From Sphingomonas sp. (GTDB lineage: Bacteria; Pseudomonadota; Alphaproteobacteria; Sphingomonadales; Sphingomonadaceae): a DNA stretch of 64,000 bases. The notes beneath the pieces were generated by a model. The model was not told the origin of the DNA and searched no databases. It worked only from the letters and a program-made list of their open reading frames with translations. The DNA lies in contig NZ_SSMY01000011.1 of assembly GCF_004799495.1 (NCBI RefSeq), forward strand, positions 186,001-250,000. Direction: 5' to 3'. Below are positions 25,728 through 35,478 of this stretch, in pieces. Every line of letters starts with the position of its first letter. Position 1 is the first letter of the stretch. A program made the translations under genes and the position numbers.

Positions 25728-27194
25728 ATGTCCGATAAATTGCTGGTCATCGACGAGGGCACTACATCGACCCGCGCGATGCTGTTCGCGGCCGACGGGA
25801 AATGCCTGGGCAGCGGACAGGCGGACCTGACGCAACACTATCCCGCTCCCGGGCTGGTCGAGCACGACGCCGCCGAAATCTGGGACCGCACGCTCGCTTG
25901 CGTGCAGGCGATGGTCGAGAAGGCCGGCGGTGCCGAGGCGGTCGCGGCGATCGGCATCACCAACCAGCGCGAAACGATCGTGTTCTGGGACAAGACCACC
26001 GGCGAGCCACTCGCGCCCGCAATCGTCTGGCAGGATCGCCGTACCGCGGAGATGTGTCGCAAGCTGAAGGAGGCGGGGCACGAGCCGACCGTGCAGGCGC
26101 GCACGGGGCTGTTGCTCGACCCCTATTTCTCCGGGCCGAAGATCGGCTGGGCGATGGCAAACTGGCCACAGCTTAAGGAAGCCGGCGACCGGCTCGCGGT
26201 CGGGACGATCGATTCGTGGCTCGTCTGGAAACTGACGGGCGGCCTGCATGTCACCGACGCGACCAACGCCAGCCGCACCGCGCTGATGGCGATAGGCAGC
26301 GGGCATTGGGACGACGGTCTGATCGATCTGTTCGAAGCCCCGCGCGCCGCGCTGCCCGAGATCGTCGATTGCGCCGGGCGCTACGGCGAGACGACATTGT
26401 TCAGCGCGCCCATCCCGATCTGCGGCATGGCCGGCGATCAGCAAGCGGCGACGATCGGCCAGGCGTGCCTCAACCCCGGCGACACCAAGGCGACCTTCGG
26501 CACCGGCGCGTTCGTGCTGACGCAATATGGCGCGAAACAGCCGACCTCGAAGAATCGTTTGCTCGCGACCATCGCGTGGCAACTCGGCGGCCGCCGCGCC
26601 TATGCGCTCGAAGGGTCGGTATTCGTCGCCGGCAGCCTGATCCAGTGGCTGCGCGATTCGCTCAAGCTGATCGCCACCGCGCCGGAGACCGAGGGGCTGG
26701 CGCGGTCGGTCGACGACAACGCCGGCGTCTACCTTGTCCCCGCGCTATCGGGTCTCGGCGCGCCGTGGTGGGAAGCCGAAGCACGCGGCAGCATTTCGGG
26801 GCTGAGCTTCACCGCGACCCGCGCGCACGTCATCCGCGCCGCGTTGGAGTCGATGGCCCACCAGGCGCACGACTTGAAGACCGCATTCGCCGCCGACGGC
26901 GCCGACTGGAAAACGCTCAGGATCGACGGCGGGATGGTTGCCAACGACTGGATCGCACAGGACCTCGCCGATCTGCTGGACGTTGCGGTCGAGCGACCCG
27001 CCTTTACCGAAACCACCGCGCTGGGCGCGGCGATGCTGGCGGGGGTCGGATGCGGATTGTTCGCCGACCTGGCGGCAGCCTCGGCGATGCGAGGCAAGAT
27101 CGAGACGTTTGCACCGGCGATGGACGACAAAGTCCGCCAGACACGGCTCGAAGGTTGGGAAAAAGCCGTGAAGTCGGTCGTCGCGTCCGCCTGA
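25728..27194 (+). CDS. glpK: glycerol kinase
   Basis: GlpK phosphorylates glycerol to glycerol-3-phosphate. The 488-residue product shows the FGGY-family features: ATP loop LLVIDEGTTSTRAMLFAADG, substrate site NQRETIVFWDKTTGEPLAP, IVWQDRRTAEMC, the helix DATNASRTALM, the phosphate loop KATFGTGAFVLTQ, and LRIDGGMVANDWIAQDLAD. Length is normal. No glpF or glpD is adjacent, so glycerol uptake must be encoded elsewhere. It is convergent with the Crp/Fnr gene with a four-base gap. Confidence 0.95.
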   Translation: MSDKLLVIDEGTTSTRAMLFAADGKCLGSGQADLTQHYPAPGLVEHDAAEIWDRTLACVQAMVEKAGGAEAVAAIGITNQRETIVFWDKTTGEPLAPAIVWQDRRTAEMCRKLKEAGHEPTVQARTGLLLDPYFSGPKIGWAMANWPQLKEAGDRLAVGTIDSWLVWKLTGGLHVTDATNASRTALMAIGSGHWDDGLIDLFEAPRAALPEIVDCAGRYGETTLFSAPIPICGMAGDQQAATIGQACLNPGDTKATFGTGAFVLTQYGAKQPTSKNRLLATIAWQLGGRRAYALEGSVFVAGSLIQWLRDSLKLIATAPETEGLARSVDDNAGVYLVPALSGLGAPWWEAEARGSISGLSFTATRAHVIRAALESMAHQAHDLKTAFAADGADWKTLRIDGGMVANDWIAQDLADLLDVAVERPAFTETTALGAAMLAGVGCGLFADLAAASAMRGKIETFAPAMDDKVRQTRLEGWEKAVKSVVASA

Positions 27195-27198
27195 AGGG

Positions 27199-27924
27199 CT
27201 AGGGCGTGCGGATGTGGTCGTCGAAATAGAGATAGTCGGGCGAGAACTCGCCGGTATGCGCCAGCCGGTCGAAATCCATCATCGTCACGATACGGTCCGA
27301 CACCTCGACCATCCCCGCCTCGCGCAGGACGCGGAGCGTGCGGTTGACGTGCACCGAGGTCAGCCCGCACGCCTCGCCCAGATCCTGCTGCGTCAGCGGC
27401 CAGGCGAAGGTGCCGTTCTCGACCAGCCCGACCGCGTCGAGCCGGGCGTAGGTTTCGCACAGCATATGCGCGACTCGCCCCACCGCATCGAGCCGCCCCA
27501 GCCGGAAGATCCATTCGCGGTGCATGGCCGCATCGAGCAACGTCGAGAACCACAGGATCCGGCCGAGGTGCGGCAGCCGTTCGATGATCTCGGTGATCTT
27601 GTCGTGCGGCGCATAGGCGACCTGGCACTCGCTCAACGTCGCGATGTCGTGATCAAGCCGTTGTAGCGGATAACCGTGCAGGTCGACGAAATCGCCGGGC
27701 GTCTGGACGCTTACCAGCTGCCGGTGCCCGTCGGCACCGTCCATATAGCGGCACATGAAGCCCGAAATCAGGAAGGTGCTGCGAGTCACCACGTCGCCGC
27801 GGCTGATCACGACCTTGCGCCGAGGCAAGGTGACCGGCGCCGTCAGGATGCTTTCAAGCGCTTCCTTCTCTTCGTCGCTCAATTCGCGGCGGCGGCGGCT
27901 CTTCAGGAAATTATCGGTCAGCAT
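27199..27924 (-). CDS. Crp/Fnr family transcription regulator
   Basis: The 241-residue product has a cyclic-nucleotide-binding-like beta roll (RGDVVTRSTFLISGFMCRYM, PGDFVDLHGYP), a long dimer helix and a winged helix-turn-helix LTQQDLGEACGLTSVHVNRT. No amino-terminal Cys cluster of FNR is present, so it should not be an iron-sulfur oxygen sensor, and the phosphate pocket of CRP is not evident. The ATG at 27922-27924 gives a standard length. Target genes unknown. It lies 43 bases after the GNAT gene on the same strand. Confidence 0.88.
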   Translation of the reverse strand: MLTDNFLKSRRRRELSDEEKEALESILTAPVTLPRRKVVISRGDVVTRSTFLISGFMCRYMDGADGHRQLVSVQTPGDFVDLHGYPLQRLDHDIATLSECQVAYAPHDKITEIIERLPHLGRILWFSTLLDAAMHREWIFRLGRLDAVGRVAHMLCETYARLDAVGLVENGTFAWPLTQQDLGEACGLTSVHVNRTLRVLREAGMVEVSDRIVTMMDFDRLAHTGEFSPDYLYFDDHIRTP

Positions 27925-27967
27925 GGGTGCGTTATGTCCGAAAACGGCCTGTTGACCATAATCTGTG

Positions 27968-28480
27968 TCAGGGTTGCGCGCGATCGTCGAGCAACAACTG
28001 CAGAAACACCAGGTCGAGCCAGCGCCCGAACTTTTCCGCAACCTGTGGCATCCGCCCGACTTCCCGGAACCCGAGCGCGCTGTGCAGCGCGATCGATCCG
28101 GCATTGCCCGCCTCGATCCCGGCGATCATCGCATGTTTGCCCGCGCCCCGGGCTCGCTCGATCAGCGCCGCGAGTAGCGCGCGACCAATCCCTTCGCGGT
28201 GTCGCGCGGGGCTGACATAGATCGAATGCTCGACGGTGAAACGGTATCCGTCCCATGCACGGAACTCGCCGTATGATGCGAACCCCGCGATCGTACCGTC
28301 GACCTCGGCGATCAGCACGGGGAACCCGGCATCCCGCCGCCTCGCCAGCCACGCTTCACGCCCCGCCAGATCGGATTCGCCGGTGTCGAAGATCGCGGTC
28401 GTCTGTCGAACCGCATAATTGTACATCGGCAGGATGCCGGCGGCGTCGGCGGGCACGGCATCGCGGATGGTCGGCGTCAT
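27968..28480 (-). CDS. GNAT N-acetyltransferase (phosphinothricin acetyltransferase-like)
   Basis: The 170-residue product is a single GNAT domain. It has the Pat-like start IRDAVPADAAGILPMYNYAV, the strand AGFASYGEFRAWDGYRFTVE, the acetyl-CoA loop YVSPARHREGIGRALLAALI, and the end HSALGFREVGRMPQVAEKFG. Related enzymes acetylate phosphinothricin, methionine sulfoximine or similar amino compounds; the natural substrate here is open. It is divergent from the MHS transporter gene, 75 bases away. Confidence 0.87.
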   Translation of the reverse strand: MTPTIRDAVPADAAGILPMYNYAVRQTTAIFDTGESDLAGREAWLARRRDAGFPVLIAEVDGTIAGFASYGEFRAWDGYRFTVEHSIYVSPARHREGIGRALLAALIERARGAGKHAMIAGIEAGNAGSIALHSALGFREVGRMPQVAEKFGRWLDLVFLQLLLDDRAQP

Positions 28481-28555
28481 CCTGCAACGCTAGCTTCATT
28501 GACTTGCCCCGCAAAGCCGTCCGTAACCGACATCGGCTATCCGGGGGGATCAACG

Positions 28556-29818
28556 ATGACGAGCGAAGCGCCGCCGATCACGCGTGGGCAGATATTCGGC
28601 GTCGCGCTCGGCAACGCGCTCGAATTCTACGACTTCCTCGTGTTCAGCTTCTTCGCTGTGCAAATCGGGCAGTGCTTCTTCCCTGCGACCGACCCGCATT
28701 CCAGCCTGCTGCTCGCGCTCGCCACGTTCGGCGCCGGGTTCCTGACCCGGCCGGTCGGCGCGGTGGTGATCGGCGGGCTCGGCGACCGGATCGGGCGGCG
28801 CCCGATGATGTTGCTGTCGTTCGCGCTGATCGGGCTCTCGACGCTGGGCGTCGCGATCACACCATCCTACGCCACGGTCGGGCTCGCGGCGCCGATCACC
28901 ATCATCCTGTGCCGCCTCGTCCAGGGCTTCGCGCTGGGCGGCGAGGTCGGCACCAGCACAGCGTTCCTCGCCGAGGCCGCGCCGCCTGAGAAGCGCGGCT
29001 GGTACGTGTCGATGCCGTTCACCGGGCAAGGTTTCGCGACATTGTCCGCGGGACTGATCGGTGTCCTCGTTGCCGCGCTGATGAGCGATAGCGCCCTGTC
29101 GAGTTGGGGATGGCGCATCGCGATGGCGATCGGCGCCGCCACCGTGCCGGTCGGGCTGGCGCTGCGCCGGACGCTCCCCGAAACGCTCCCCGCGGCGGAA
29201 TCGGTCAGCCGGCCGCCACCGCTGCGAAGCTATGCCGGTGTCTTAACCTTCGCTTTCCTGGCGATGCTTTCCGGGACGATCGGTACGTACGTGCTCAACT
29301 ATATGACGACTTTCGCAAAGGCGACGTTGGGCATGCCGTCGAGCGTGGCGCTCGGCGCGACGATCGCAGTCGGACTGGGCAACGTCGTCGGGGCGATGCT
29401 CGGTGGCCGGCTGTCGGATGTGCACGGAAGGCGGCCGTGGATGATTTGGCCGATGCTGGCGATGACGCTTGGGGTGATGCCGGGCTTCTGGCTGCTCGTC
29501 GGGCATCCGACGGCGACGATGCTATATGCAATCGGCTTCGTCCTGCGCCTCTTGCTCGCGATCGCGACGGCCAGCGCGTTCATCGCGGTCACGGAAGCGC
29601 TGCCGATGCGCGTGCGATCGGGCGCCGTGTCGATCGTCTATGCGCTGGCGATTTCGATCTTCGGCGGGTCGACCCAGTTCGTCGTCGCTTGGCTGACCGG
29701 GGTCACGGGCAGTCCGCTGGCGCCCGCCTGGTACATGTTGGCCTCCGCATTGGTCGGGCTGACGGCGATGGCCTTCGCTCGCGAAACAGCGCCGGCGAAG
29801 GCCGCTGCGTCAGCCTAG
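28556..29818 (+). CDS. MFS transporter, metabolite:H+ symporter (MHS) type
   Basis: The 420-residue product has twelve predicted helices. Its amino part, ALGNALEFYDFLVFSFFAVQ, FGAGFLTRPVGAVVIGGLGD and RIGRRPMMLLSFALIG, is typical of the MHS group that imports organic acids such as citrate, alpha-ketoglutarate or proline-like solutes with protons. LVQGFALGGEVGTSTAFLAE and the central RRTLPETLPA also fit. The ATG at 28556 was chosen over the track start 19 codons upstream, which lies in the divergent promoter region. The 3' end overlaps the small minus-strand gene by four bases. Confidence 0.88.
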   Translation: MTSEAPPITRGQIFGVALGNALEFYDFLVFSFFAVQIGQCFFPATDPHSSLLLALATFGAGFLTRPVGAVVIGGLGDRIGRRPMMLLSFALIGLSTLGVAITPSYATVGLAAPITIILCRLVQGFALGGEVGTSTAFLAEAAPPEKRGWYVSMPFTGQGFATLSAGLIGVLVAALMSDSALSSWGWRIAMAIGAATVPVGLALRRTLPETLPAAESVSRPPPLRSYAGVLTFAFLAMLSGTIGTYVLNYMTTFAKATLGMPSSVALGATIAVGLGNVVGAMLGGRLSDVHGRRPWMIWPMLAMTLGVMPGFWLLVGHPTATMLYAIGFVLRLLLAIATASAFIAVTEALPMRVRSGAVSIVYALAISIFGGSTQFVVAWLTGVTGSPLAPAWYMLASALVGLTAMAFARETAPAKAAASA

Positions 29819-29955
29819 AAAGGCAGCGCGCCGAAATATTTGAGCACGCCCAACACCAGGATCAGGATCGCGATCGCGACGATCACGTTCGCCACGTTGA
29901 AACTGGCGCTGCTGCGCTCGACGACGGTACGCTCGTCGGTGTTGAGATCGGCCAT
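29815..29955 (-). CDS. 46-residue single-helix membrane protein
   Basis: This gene is too short for the track. The product reads MADLNTDERTVVERSSASFN and then a strong helix VANVIVAIAILILVLGVL before KYFGALPF. A very good ribosome-binding site (GGAGGAG, seven bases) precedes the ATG at 29953-29955, which makes a real gene likely. It converges on the MHS transporter gene, overlapping by four bases. Function unknown. Confidence 0.65.
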   Translation of the reverse strand: MADLNTDERTVVERSSASFNVANVIVAIAILILVLGVLKYFGALPF

Positions 29956-30035
29956 GGTTACACTCCTCCGTTCCGGCAGCATAACGATGCGCGCGCGGCG
30001 CGGTTCCGGGGGAGCGTGGTTAATGCCCTTCCGCT

Positions 30036-30101
30036 ATTGCGAGCGTAGCGAAGCAATCCACGAGCCGACCCGACGCTGGATTGCTTCGCTCCGCTCGCAA
30101 T
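30036..30101. repeat. 25-base inverted repeat of the ATTGCGAGCG...GAAGCAATCCA type
   Basis: The left arm ATTGCGAGCGTAGCGAAGCA (continuing ATCCA) and the right arm, read on the other strand, differ at one of 25 positions and are separated by 16 bases. The unit matches a palindromic element often seen between genes in alphaproteobacteria. It lies between the 46-residue gene and the end of the acyl-CoA ligase gene, where a bidirectional terminator-like stem would be useful. Confidence 0.8.
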
Positions 30102-30110
30102 GGCGAAACT

Positions 30111-31856
30111 CTAGGCCGCAACCTCGCGGTCCTCGAACAGGCTCTTCAAGTCCTTCTTGAGAATCTTGCCATTGGCATTCCTCGGCAGCGTTTCGTGGAC
30201 GAAGCGCACCGCGACCGGCGCCTTGAACGCCGCGAGCCGCGTCCTCACCCAGGCCTGCAGCTCGGCCTCGCTCGCCGTCATGCCGGGGGCGAGATGGACG
30301 ACCGCTGCAGGTTCCTCGCCCAGCGTGCGGTGCGGGATGCCGATAATCGCGCAGTCGGTGACGGCGGGATGCTCGTACAGCGCGTTCTCGACCTCGGACG
30401 AATAGATGTTCTCGCCGCCGCGAATCACCATGTCCTTGGCGCGGTCGACGATATAGACGAACCCCTCCTCGTCGAGCCGCGCGAGGTCGCCGGTGCGCAC
30501 CCAGCCATTAACAAACGTTTCGGCCGACGCTTCGGGCTTGTTCCAATATTCCTTCACGATCATCGGTCCGCGCGCCCAGAGTTCGCCGACTTCGCCGATC
30601 GGCAACACGGTGACGCCGTCGTCGGCGCGGATTTCGAGGTCGGCGACCGCGACCGGCGGCCCCGCGCTGGTCGGGCGGTTGAGGTAATCCTCCGCCGCGT
30701 GATGCGTGACCGTCGCCATCGTCTCGGTCATCCCCCAGCCGTTGCCCGGAAGCGCGCCGAATTCCTCGTAGATCTTCTTGACCAGCTCGGGCGCCGAGGG
30801 CGCGCCGCCATAAGCGATCGCCTCGATCGACGAGAGGTCGTATTTGGCGCGGTCGGGATGCTCGAGCAGTTGCCAGGCGATCGTCGGCACGCCGCCGGTG
30901 AAATGGACGTGCTCGCGCTGAATGATCTCCATCGCCTGGACCGGCTCCCATTTGCGCATGAAGATCGACGTGCCGCCGCTCGCCATCATGCCCATCAGCC
31001 CGGCCGAGCAAGCGGTAACATGGAACATCGGGATTACGGTCAACGAGGTGCGCGGCGTCGGGTCGGGGATCGCCTCACCGCGGCGCAGGAAACTGCGCGC
31101 CGACGAGAAACCCGCCGACATGATATTGGTCATCATGTTGCGGTGCGTGCCGAGGGCGCCCTTGGGACTCCCGGTGGTGCCGCTGGTGTAGAAGATCGTG
31201 ACATCGTCGTCGCTGTCGATAGCGACGCGCGGACGGTCGGTATCGGGCAGCGTCGCCCAGCTGTTCGACGCTCCGACGATGTCCTCGAGCGCGCGAGCGC
31301 CCGGGACCGGCTGCGGCGAGCGAGCGACGATCAGTTGCTCCAGACCCGGCATCGCGCTCAGGTGCTCGGCGATCCGCGCATGGCGCTCGGCATCGACGAT
31401 AAGTACCTTCGCGCCCGAATCGTTGATCCCGTATTCGAGCTCGGCGCCGGTCCACCACGCGTTGAGCGGCACCGCGATCGCGCCGATCGTGGTGATAGCG
31501 AAGAACACGACTGGCCACTCTGGCAGGTTACGCATCGCGAAGGCAACGCGGTCGCCCTTCCCCACGCCCATGGCCTGGAGCGCGCGCGCAAGTGTCGCAG
31601 TGGCGCGATAATTCGCCTCGTACGTCACGCGCTCGTCGTCGAGGATCGTAAAGGTGCGCTTGCCATGGGTACGCGACAGGTCGAGCAGCTGGCCCAGGTC
31701 GTGCGGTGCGTTCTTCCACACGCGTGTCGGGACGCCGCGGATCGTCACCGTCTCCATTTCGAACTTCGATCCCGGCGCGGTCAGCGTGGCGGTCGCGTCC
31801 TGCAACGACACCTTCGGCCAGTTCGGGTCCAGCGCGATCACGGGTTCGGTTGACAC
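30111..31856 (-). CDS. AMP-dependent acyl-CoA synthetase/ligase
   Basis: The 581-residue enzyme should activate a carboxylic acid as acyl-AMP and then acyl-CoA. It has the ANL-family motifs TIFYTSGTTGSPKGALGTHR (P-loop), GWGMTETMATVT (adenylate site), GWVRTGDLARLDEEGFVYIV and VIRGGENIYSSEVENAL, and the distal catalytic Lys in PRNANGKILKKDL. No signal for a specific substrate is visible. The start is GTG at 31854-31856 with GGAG upstream. It is divergent from the beta-lactamase-fold hydrolase and opens the acyl-CoA catabolic region. Confidence 0.92.
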   Translation of the reverse strand: MSTEPVIALDPNWPKVSLQDATATLTAPGSKFEMETVTIRGVPTRVWKNAPHDLGQLLDLSRTHGKRTFTILDDERVTYEANYRATATLARALQAMGVGKGDRVAFAMRNLPEWPVVFFAITTIGAIAVPLNAWWTGAELEYGINDSGAKVLIVDAERHARIAEHLSAMPGLEQLIVARSPQPVPGARALEDIVGASNSWATLPDTDRPRVAIDSDDDVTIFYTSGTTGSPKGALGTHRNMMTNIMSAGFSSARSFLRRGEAIPDPTPRTSLTVIPMFHVTACSAGLMGMMASGGTSIFMRKWEPVQAMEIIQREHVHFTGGVPTIAWQLLEHPDRAKYDLSSIEAIAYGGAPSAPELVKKIYEEFGALPGNGWGMTETMATVTHHAAEDYLNRPTSAGPPVAVADLEIRADDGVTVLPIGEVGELWARGPMIVKEYWNKPEASAETFVNGWVRTGDLARLDEEGFVYIVDRAKDMVIRGGENIYSSEVENALYEHPAVTDCAIIGIPHRTLGEEPAAVVHLAPGMTASEAELQAWVRTRLAAFKAPVAVRFVHETLPRNANGKILKKDLKSLFEDREVAA

Positions 31857-31978
31857 ATGCTCTCCGTCTGTCTGTTCGGCGGTTTCATGACAGCCGATTT
31901 GCCGTAACGTTAGAGTTGATTCGCGCGCCGCTCAAGGCAATAGAGGATCAGGTTTAGAAACGAGGGTATGGACGAGCG

Positions 31979-33202
31979 ATGCTGATGAAGGCCCCCCAAG
32001 GTCACGGCTTGGACGCCGCGCGGCTCGACCGGCTCCCGGCTTTCCTGAAGGATCGGTACCTCGATTCGGGGAAGCTGGCGAACGCCCAGCTGCTGGTCGC
32101 GCGCGACGGCGAGATCGTCCATTTTTCGAGTCAGGGCGCAGCGCGCGAGGGCGGCGCGAAGGCGATCGACGAAAGTTCGATCTTCCGCATCGCCAGCATG
32201 ACCAAGCCGATCACCTCGATCGCGTTCATGATGCTGGTCGAGGAGGGCAAGGTCGCGCTCGACACGCCGGTCCATCATGTGCTCCCCGAGTTCAAGGGAA
32301 TCGGCGTGTTCGAGGCGGGCGGCGGGCGCGTACCGTTCCAGACGAAAGCGACCGGTCAGCCGATGCGGATGGTGGATCTGCTGCGCCACACATCGGGGCT
32401 GACGTATGGGTTTCAGCATCGCACCAACGTCGATGCGCAATATCGCCACGAAAAGATGGACGATTGGCACGCCGGGCACGACCTCGACGCGTGGATCGGC
32501 AAGCTGGCGCAGATCCCGCTCGAATTTTCGCCGGGGGAGGCGTGGAATTATTCGGTGTCAACCGATGTGCTCGGCGCGGTCGTCCAGCGCGTGTCTGGGA
32601 TGAAGCTCGACGACTTCTTCCGCACGCGCATTTTCGAGCAGCTCAAAATGGTCGACACCGGGTTCAGCGTGCCCGCGGACAAGATCGACCGGCTGACCGA
32701 TTGCTACACCTTCGTGCCCGGCCAAGGGCGGATCATGTACGACCGCGCGACCGAAAGCGGTTGGGCGACCACGCCGCAATTCCTGTCGGGTGGTGGCGGG
32801 CTGGTGTCGACTGCGCTCGACTATAACCGCTTCTGCCAGATGTGCCTCAACGGCGGCGAACTCGACGGCGTACGCCTCGTAGGCCGCAAGACGATCGAGC
32901 TGATGACGATCAACCATCTGCCGGGCGACTCCGACCTCGCGACGATGTCGAAATCCTTGTTCAGCGAAGCGGCGCTGGCGGGGACCGGGTTTGGGCTCGG
33001 CTTCGCGGTGATGAAGGACCTGGCGCCCGGCATGGTGCAGGGGTCGGCCGGCGAATATTATTGGGGCGGGATGTTCTCGACCGCGTTCTTCATCGACCCG
33101 GTCGAGCGGCTCAACATGGTGTTCATGACGCAGATGAGCCCGTCCAGCACCTATCCGATCCGCCGCGAATTGAAGACGCTAATCTATTCGGCGCTGACCT
33201 GA
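31979..33202 (+). CDS. serine hydrolase of the beta-lactamase/class C esterase fold
   Basis: The 407-residue product has the SxxK motif in [15 protein letters not shown] and a Tyr motif in [13 protein letters not shown], as in EstB-like esterases and class C beta-lactamase relatives. No export signal is visible, so a cytoplasmic esterase or lactone hydrolase is more likely than antibiotic resistance. [20 protein letters not shown] and [16 protein letters not shown] are also family-typical. The start is at 31979, with a second ATG two codons later. It is followed by a palindrome and the FadB-like gene. Confidence 0.87.
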   Translation: MLMKAPQGHGLDAARLDRLPAFLKDRYLDSGKLANAQLLVARDGEIVHFSSQGAAREGGAKAIDESSIFRIASMTKPITSIAFMMLVEEGKVALDTPVHHVLPEFKGIGVFEAGGGRVPFQTKATGQPMRMVDLLRHTSGLTYGFQHRTNVDAQYRHEKMDDWHAGHDLDAWIGKLAQIPLEFSPGEAWNYSVSTDVLGAVVQRVSGMKLDDFFRTRIFEQLKMVDTGFSVPADKIDRLTDCYTFVPGQGRIMYDRATESGWATTPQFLSGGGGLVSTALDYNRFCQMCLNGGELDGVRLVGRKTIELMTINHLPGDSDLATMSKSLFSEAALAGTGFGLGFAVMKDLAPGMVQGSAGEYYWGGMFSTAFFIDPVERLNMVFMTQMSPSSTYPIRRELKTLIYSALT

Positions 33203-33218
33203 GCCGGTAACAAACGAC

Positions 33219-33288
33219 CCGTTCGTGTCGAGCGAAGTCGAGACACGCTGGACGGGAAACGCTTCTCGACTTCGCTCGAAGCGAACGG
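33219..33288. repeat. inverted repeat with TCGAGCGAAGTCGAGA arms
   Basis: The left arm CCGTTCGTGTCGAGCGAAGT (continuing CGAGA) and the right arm, read on the minus strand, agree at all but two of 25 positions with a 20-base loop. The core TCGAGCGAAGTCGAGA is itself partly palindromic. It sits between the hydrolase stop and the FadB-like start and may act as a transcript-stabilising stem or partial terminator. Confidence 0.78.
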
Positions 33289-33305
33289 AAATGGAGATAC
33301 CCAGA

Positions 33306-35330
33306 ATGACCAACCCGATCCGCACCGAACGCCATGACGACGTGCTCGTTATCATTTCGAACAACCCGCCGGTCAACGCACTCGGCGCGGCGGTGCGGTC
33401 GGGTCTCGAGGCGGGCGTCAACGAAGGCCTCGCCGACCCTACGATCAAGGCAATGGTGATCCGTTGCGACGGGCGCACCTTCTTCGCGGGCGCCGACATC
33501 ACCGAGTTCGGCAAGCCGATGCAGGGGCCGGGGCTCGGCACGGTGATCGACATGATCGAGGCGTCGGACAAGCCGGTAGTCGCGGCGATCCACGGCACCG
33601 CGCTGGGCGGCGGATGCGAGGTAACGCTGGGCTGCCACTATCGCGTCGCGGTGCCGTCGGCGAAGATCGGCACGCCCGAGGTCAAGCTCGGGCTGCTCCC
33701 AGGCGCAGGTGGGACGCAACGAATCCCGCGTATCGCCGGGGTGAAGCTTGCGCTCCAGATGACCGCGATCGGCGACCCGATCCCGGCCAAGGCCGCCCAC
33801 GAGGCGGGTTTGATCGACAGGATCGTCGGCGAGGATAGCCTCGAAGCCGATGCGATCGCCTTCGCGCGCGAGGTGGCCGACACGCGTCCCCTGCCCCGCG
33901 CGTCCGAAAAGACCGCCGCGCCCGACCCCGAAGCGGTCGAGGAATTCAAGAAGGCCAACGCGCGCAAGTTCCGCGGCTTCGACGCCCCCGCCGCCAACAT
34001 CCGCTGCGTCGAGGCGGCGACCTACGGCAGCTTCGCCGACGGCATCGCGGTCGAGCGCGCCGAGTTCATGAAGCTGATGATGGGCACGCAATCCGCCGCA
34101 CAACGCTACATGTTCTTCGCCGAGCGCCAGGCCGCCAAGGTCGACGACATCCCCGCCGACACGAAGCTGCGCCCCGTCGACAAAGTCGGCGTGGTCGGCG
34201 CGGGCACGATGGGCGGCGGGATCAGCATGAACTTCCTGACCGCCGGCATCCCGGTGACGATCGTCGAGACCGCGCAGGAAGCGCTCGACCGCGGAGTCGG
34301 CGTGATCCGCAAGAATTACGAGAATTCAGCGAAGAAAGGTCGCTTCACCCAAGAGAAAGTGGAGCAGATGATGGGTTTGCTCACGCCCACGCTCAGCCTC
34401 GACGAGCTCGCCGATTGCGACCTCATCATCGAGGCGATCTACGAGAATATGGACGTCAAGAAGGAGCTGTTCGGCAAGCTCGACGCGATCGCCAAGCCCG
34501 GCGCGATCCTCGCGTCGAACACCAGTTACCTCAACGTCGATGAGATCGCCTCCGCGACCCAGCGGCCCGAGGACGTGATCGGCATGCACTTCTTCTCGCC
34601 CGCCAACGTCATGAAATTGCTAGAAGTGGTACGCGGCGCCAAGACCGCACCCGACGTGCTCGCGACGGTGATGGCGCTGGCCAAGCCGATCGGCAAGGTC
34701 GCGGTCGTCTCGGGCGTGTGCCCTGGGTTCATCGGCAACCGCATGCTGTCCCAACGCGGCGCGCCCGCGAACACGATGCTGATGCAGGGTGTCCCGCCCG
34801 AGCGGATCGACAAGGCGCTGGTCGATTTCGGGATGCCGATGGGCGTGTACCAGATGAGCGACCTCGCCGGGGTCGATATCGGCTGGCACCGCGACCCGAC
34901 CCGGATCGAGAGCATCCGCGACGCGCTCGCCGCGAAGGGGCGCTGGGGGCAGAAGACCGGCAAGGGCTGGTACGATTACGACGAAAACCGCAACCCCTCC
35001 CCCTCACCCGAAGTTGCCGAGATCATCGAGGAGTTCCGCTCGAAATCGAACCAGGCGCGGCGCGACTACACCGACGACGAGATCATCGGCGCACTGCTCT
35101 ATCCGATGGTCAACGAAGGCGCGAAGATCCTCGACGAAGGTATGGCGCAGCGCGCATCGGACATCGATGTGGTGTGGATCTACGGGTACGGCTGGCCGGT
35201 CTATCGCGGCGGGCCGATGTTCTGGGCGAACACCGTAGGTTTGGACAAGGTCGTCGCGGGACTGGAGAAGAACGGCGTGCCGGTCGCGCCGTTGCTGAAG
35301 GCGAAGGCCGAGGCGGGCGAGAAGTTTTGA
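33306..35330 (+). CDS. bifunctional enoyl-CoA hydratase / 3-hydroxyacyl-CoA dehydrogenase (FadB/FadJ-like)
   Basis: The 674-residue product carries two consecutive beta-oxidation activities. Residues 1-190 form a crotonase domain with [25 protein letters not shown] and [20 protein letters not shown], whose two Glu match the catalytic pair of E. coli FadB. From about residue 290 comes the NAD-binding domain [20 protein letters not shown], with the catalytic His in [20 protein letters not shown], and then two carboxy domains. The ATG at 33306 has GGAG upstream. A thiolase partner is not in the window. Product specificity unknown. Confidence 0.93.
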   Translation: MTNPIRTERHDDVLVIISNNPPVNALGAAVRSGLEAGVNEGLADPTIKAMVIRCDGRTFFAGADITEFGKPMQGPGLGTVIDMIEASDKPVVAAIHGTALGGGCEVTLGCHYRVAVPSAKIGTPEVKLGLLPGAGGTQRIPRIAGVKLALQMTAIGDPIPAKAAHEAGLIDRIVGEDSLEADAIAFAREVADTRPLPRASEKTAAPDPEAVEEFKKANARKFRGFDAPAANIRCVEAATYGSFADGIAVERAEFMKLMMGTQSAAQRYMFFAERQAAKVDDIPADTKLRPVDKVGVVGAGTMGGGISMNFLTAGIPVTIVETAQEALDRGVGVIRKNYENSAKKGRFTQEKVEQMMGLLTPTLSLDELADCDLIIEAIYENMDVKKELFGKLDAIAKPGAILASNTSYLNVDEIASATQRPEDVIGMHFFSPANVMKLLEVVRGAKTAPDVLATVMALAKPIGKVAVVSGVCPGFIGNRMLSQRGAPANTMLMQGVPPERIDKALVDFGMPMGVYQMSDLAGVDIGWHRDPTRIESIRDALAAKGRWGQKTGKGWYDYDENRNPSPSPEVAEIIEEFRSKSNQARRDYTDDEIIGALLYPMVNEGAKILDEGMAQRASDIDVVWIYGYGWPVYRGGPMFWANTVGLDKVVAGLEKNGVPVAPLLKAKAEAGEKF

Positions 35331-35344
35331 TGATGAGGTTATCA

Positions 35345-35473
35345 ATCCTCCCCGTTAACGGGGAGGTGGCGCGCGCAGCGCGAAGGAGAGGGCTCACCCC
35401 GTCCGAGGCGCTCGTTGCCCACCCCCTCCACCATGCTTGCGGCATGGTCCCCCTCCCCGTCCCGGGGAGGATT
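35345..35473. repeat. 129-base palindromic element with CCTCCCCG ends
   Basis: The element opens AATCCTCCCCGTTAACGGGG and closes with CCTCCCCGTCCCGGGGAGGATT, so its ends are inverted copies, each itself a hairpin. A third hairpin (ACCATGCTTGCGGCATGGT) lies inside. Such CCTCCCCG units are common between genes in sphingomonads. It fills the gap between the FadB-like gene and the amidase, and its final GGGGAGG stands eight bases before the amidase ATG as an apparent ribosome-binding site. Confidence 0.78.
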
Positions 35474-35478
35474 TCCGG

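Noticed and set aside
30081-31853. Plus-strand 590-aa ORF opposite the acyl-CoA ligase
   Set aside because: Shadow frame; the minus-strand frame carries all ANL motifs.
31979-33202. Beta-lactamase resistance gene
   Set aside because: No signal peptide and no class C KTG-type context; it fits cytoplasmic EstB-like esterases.
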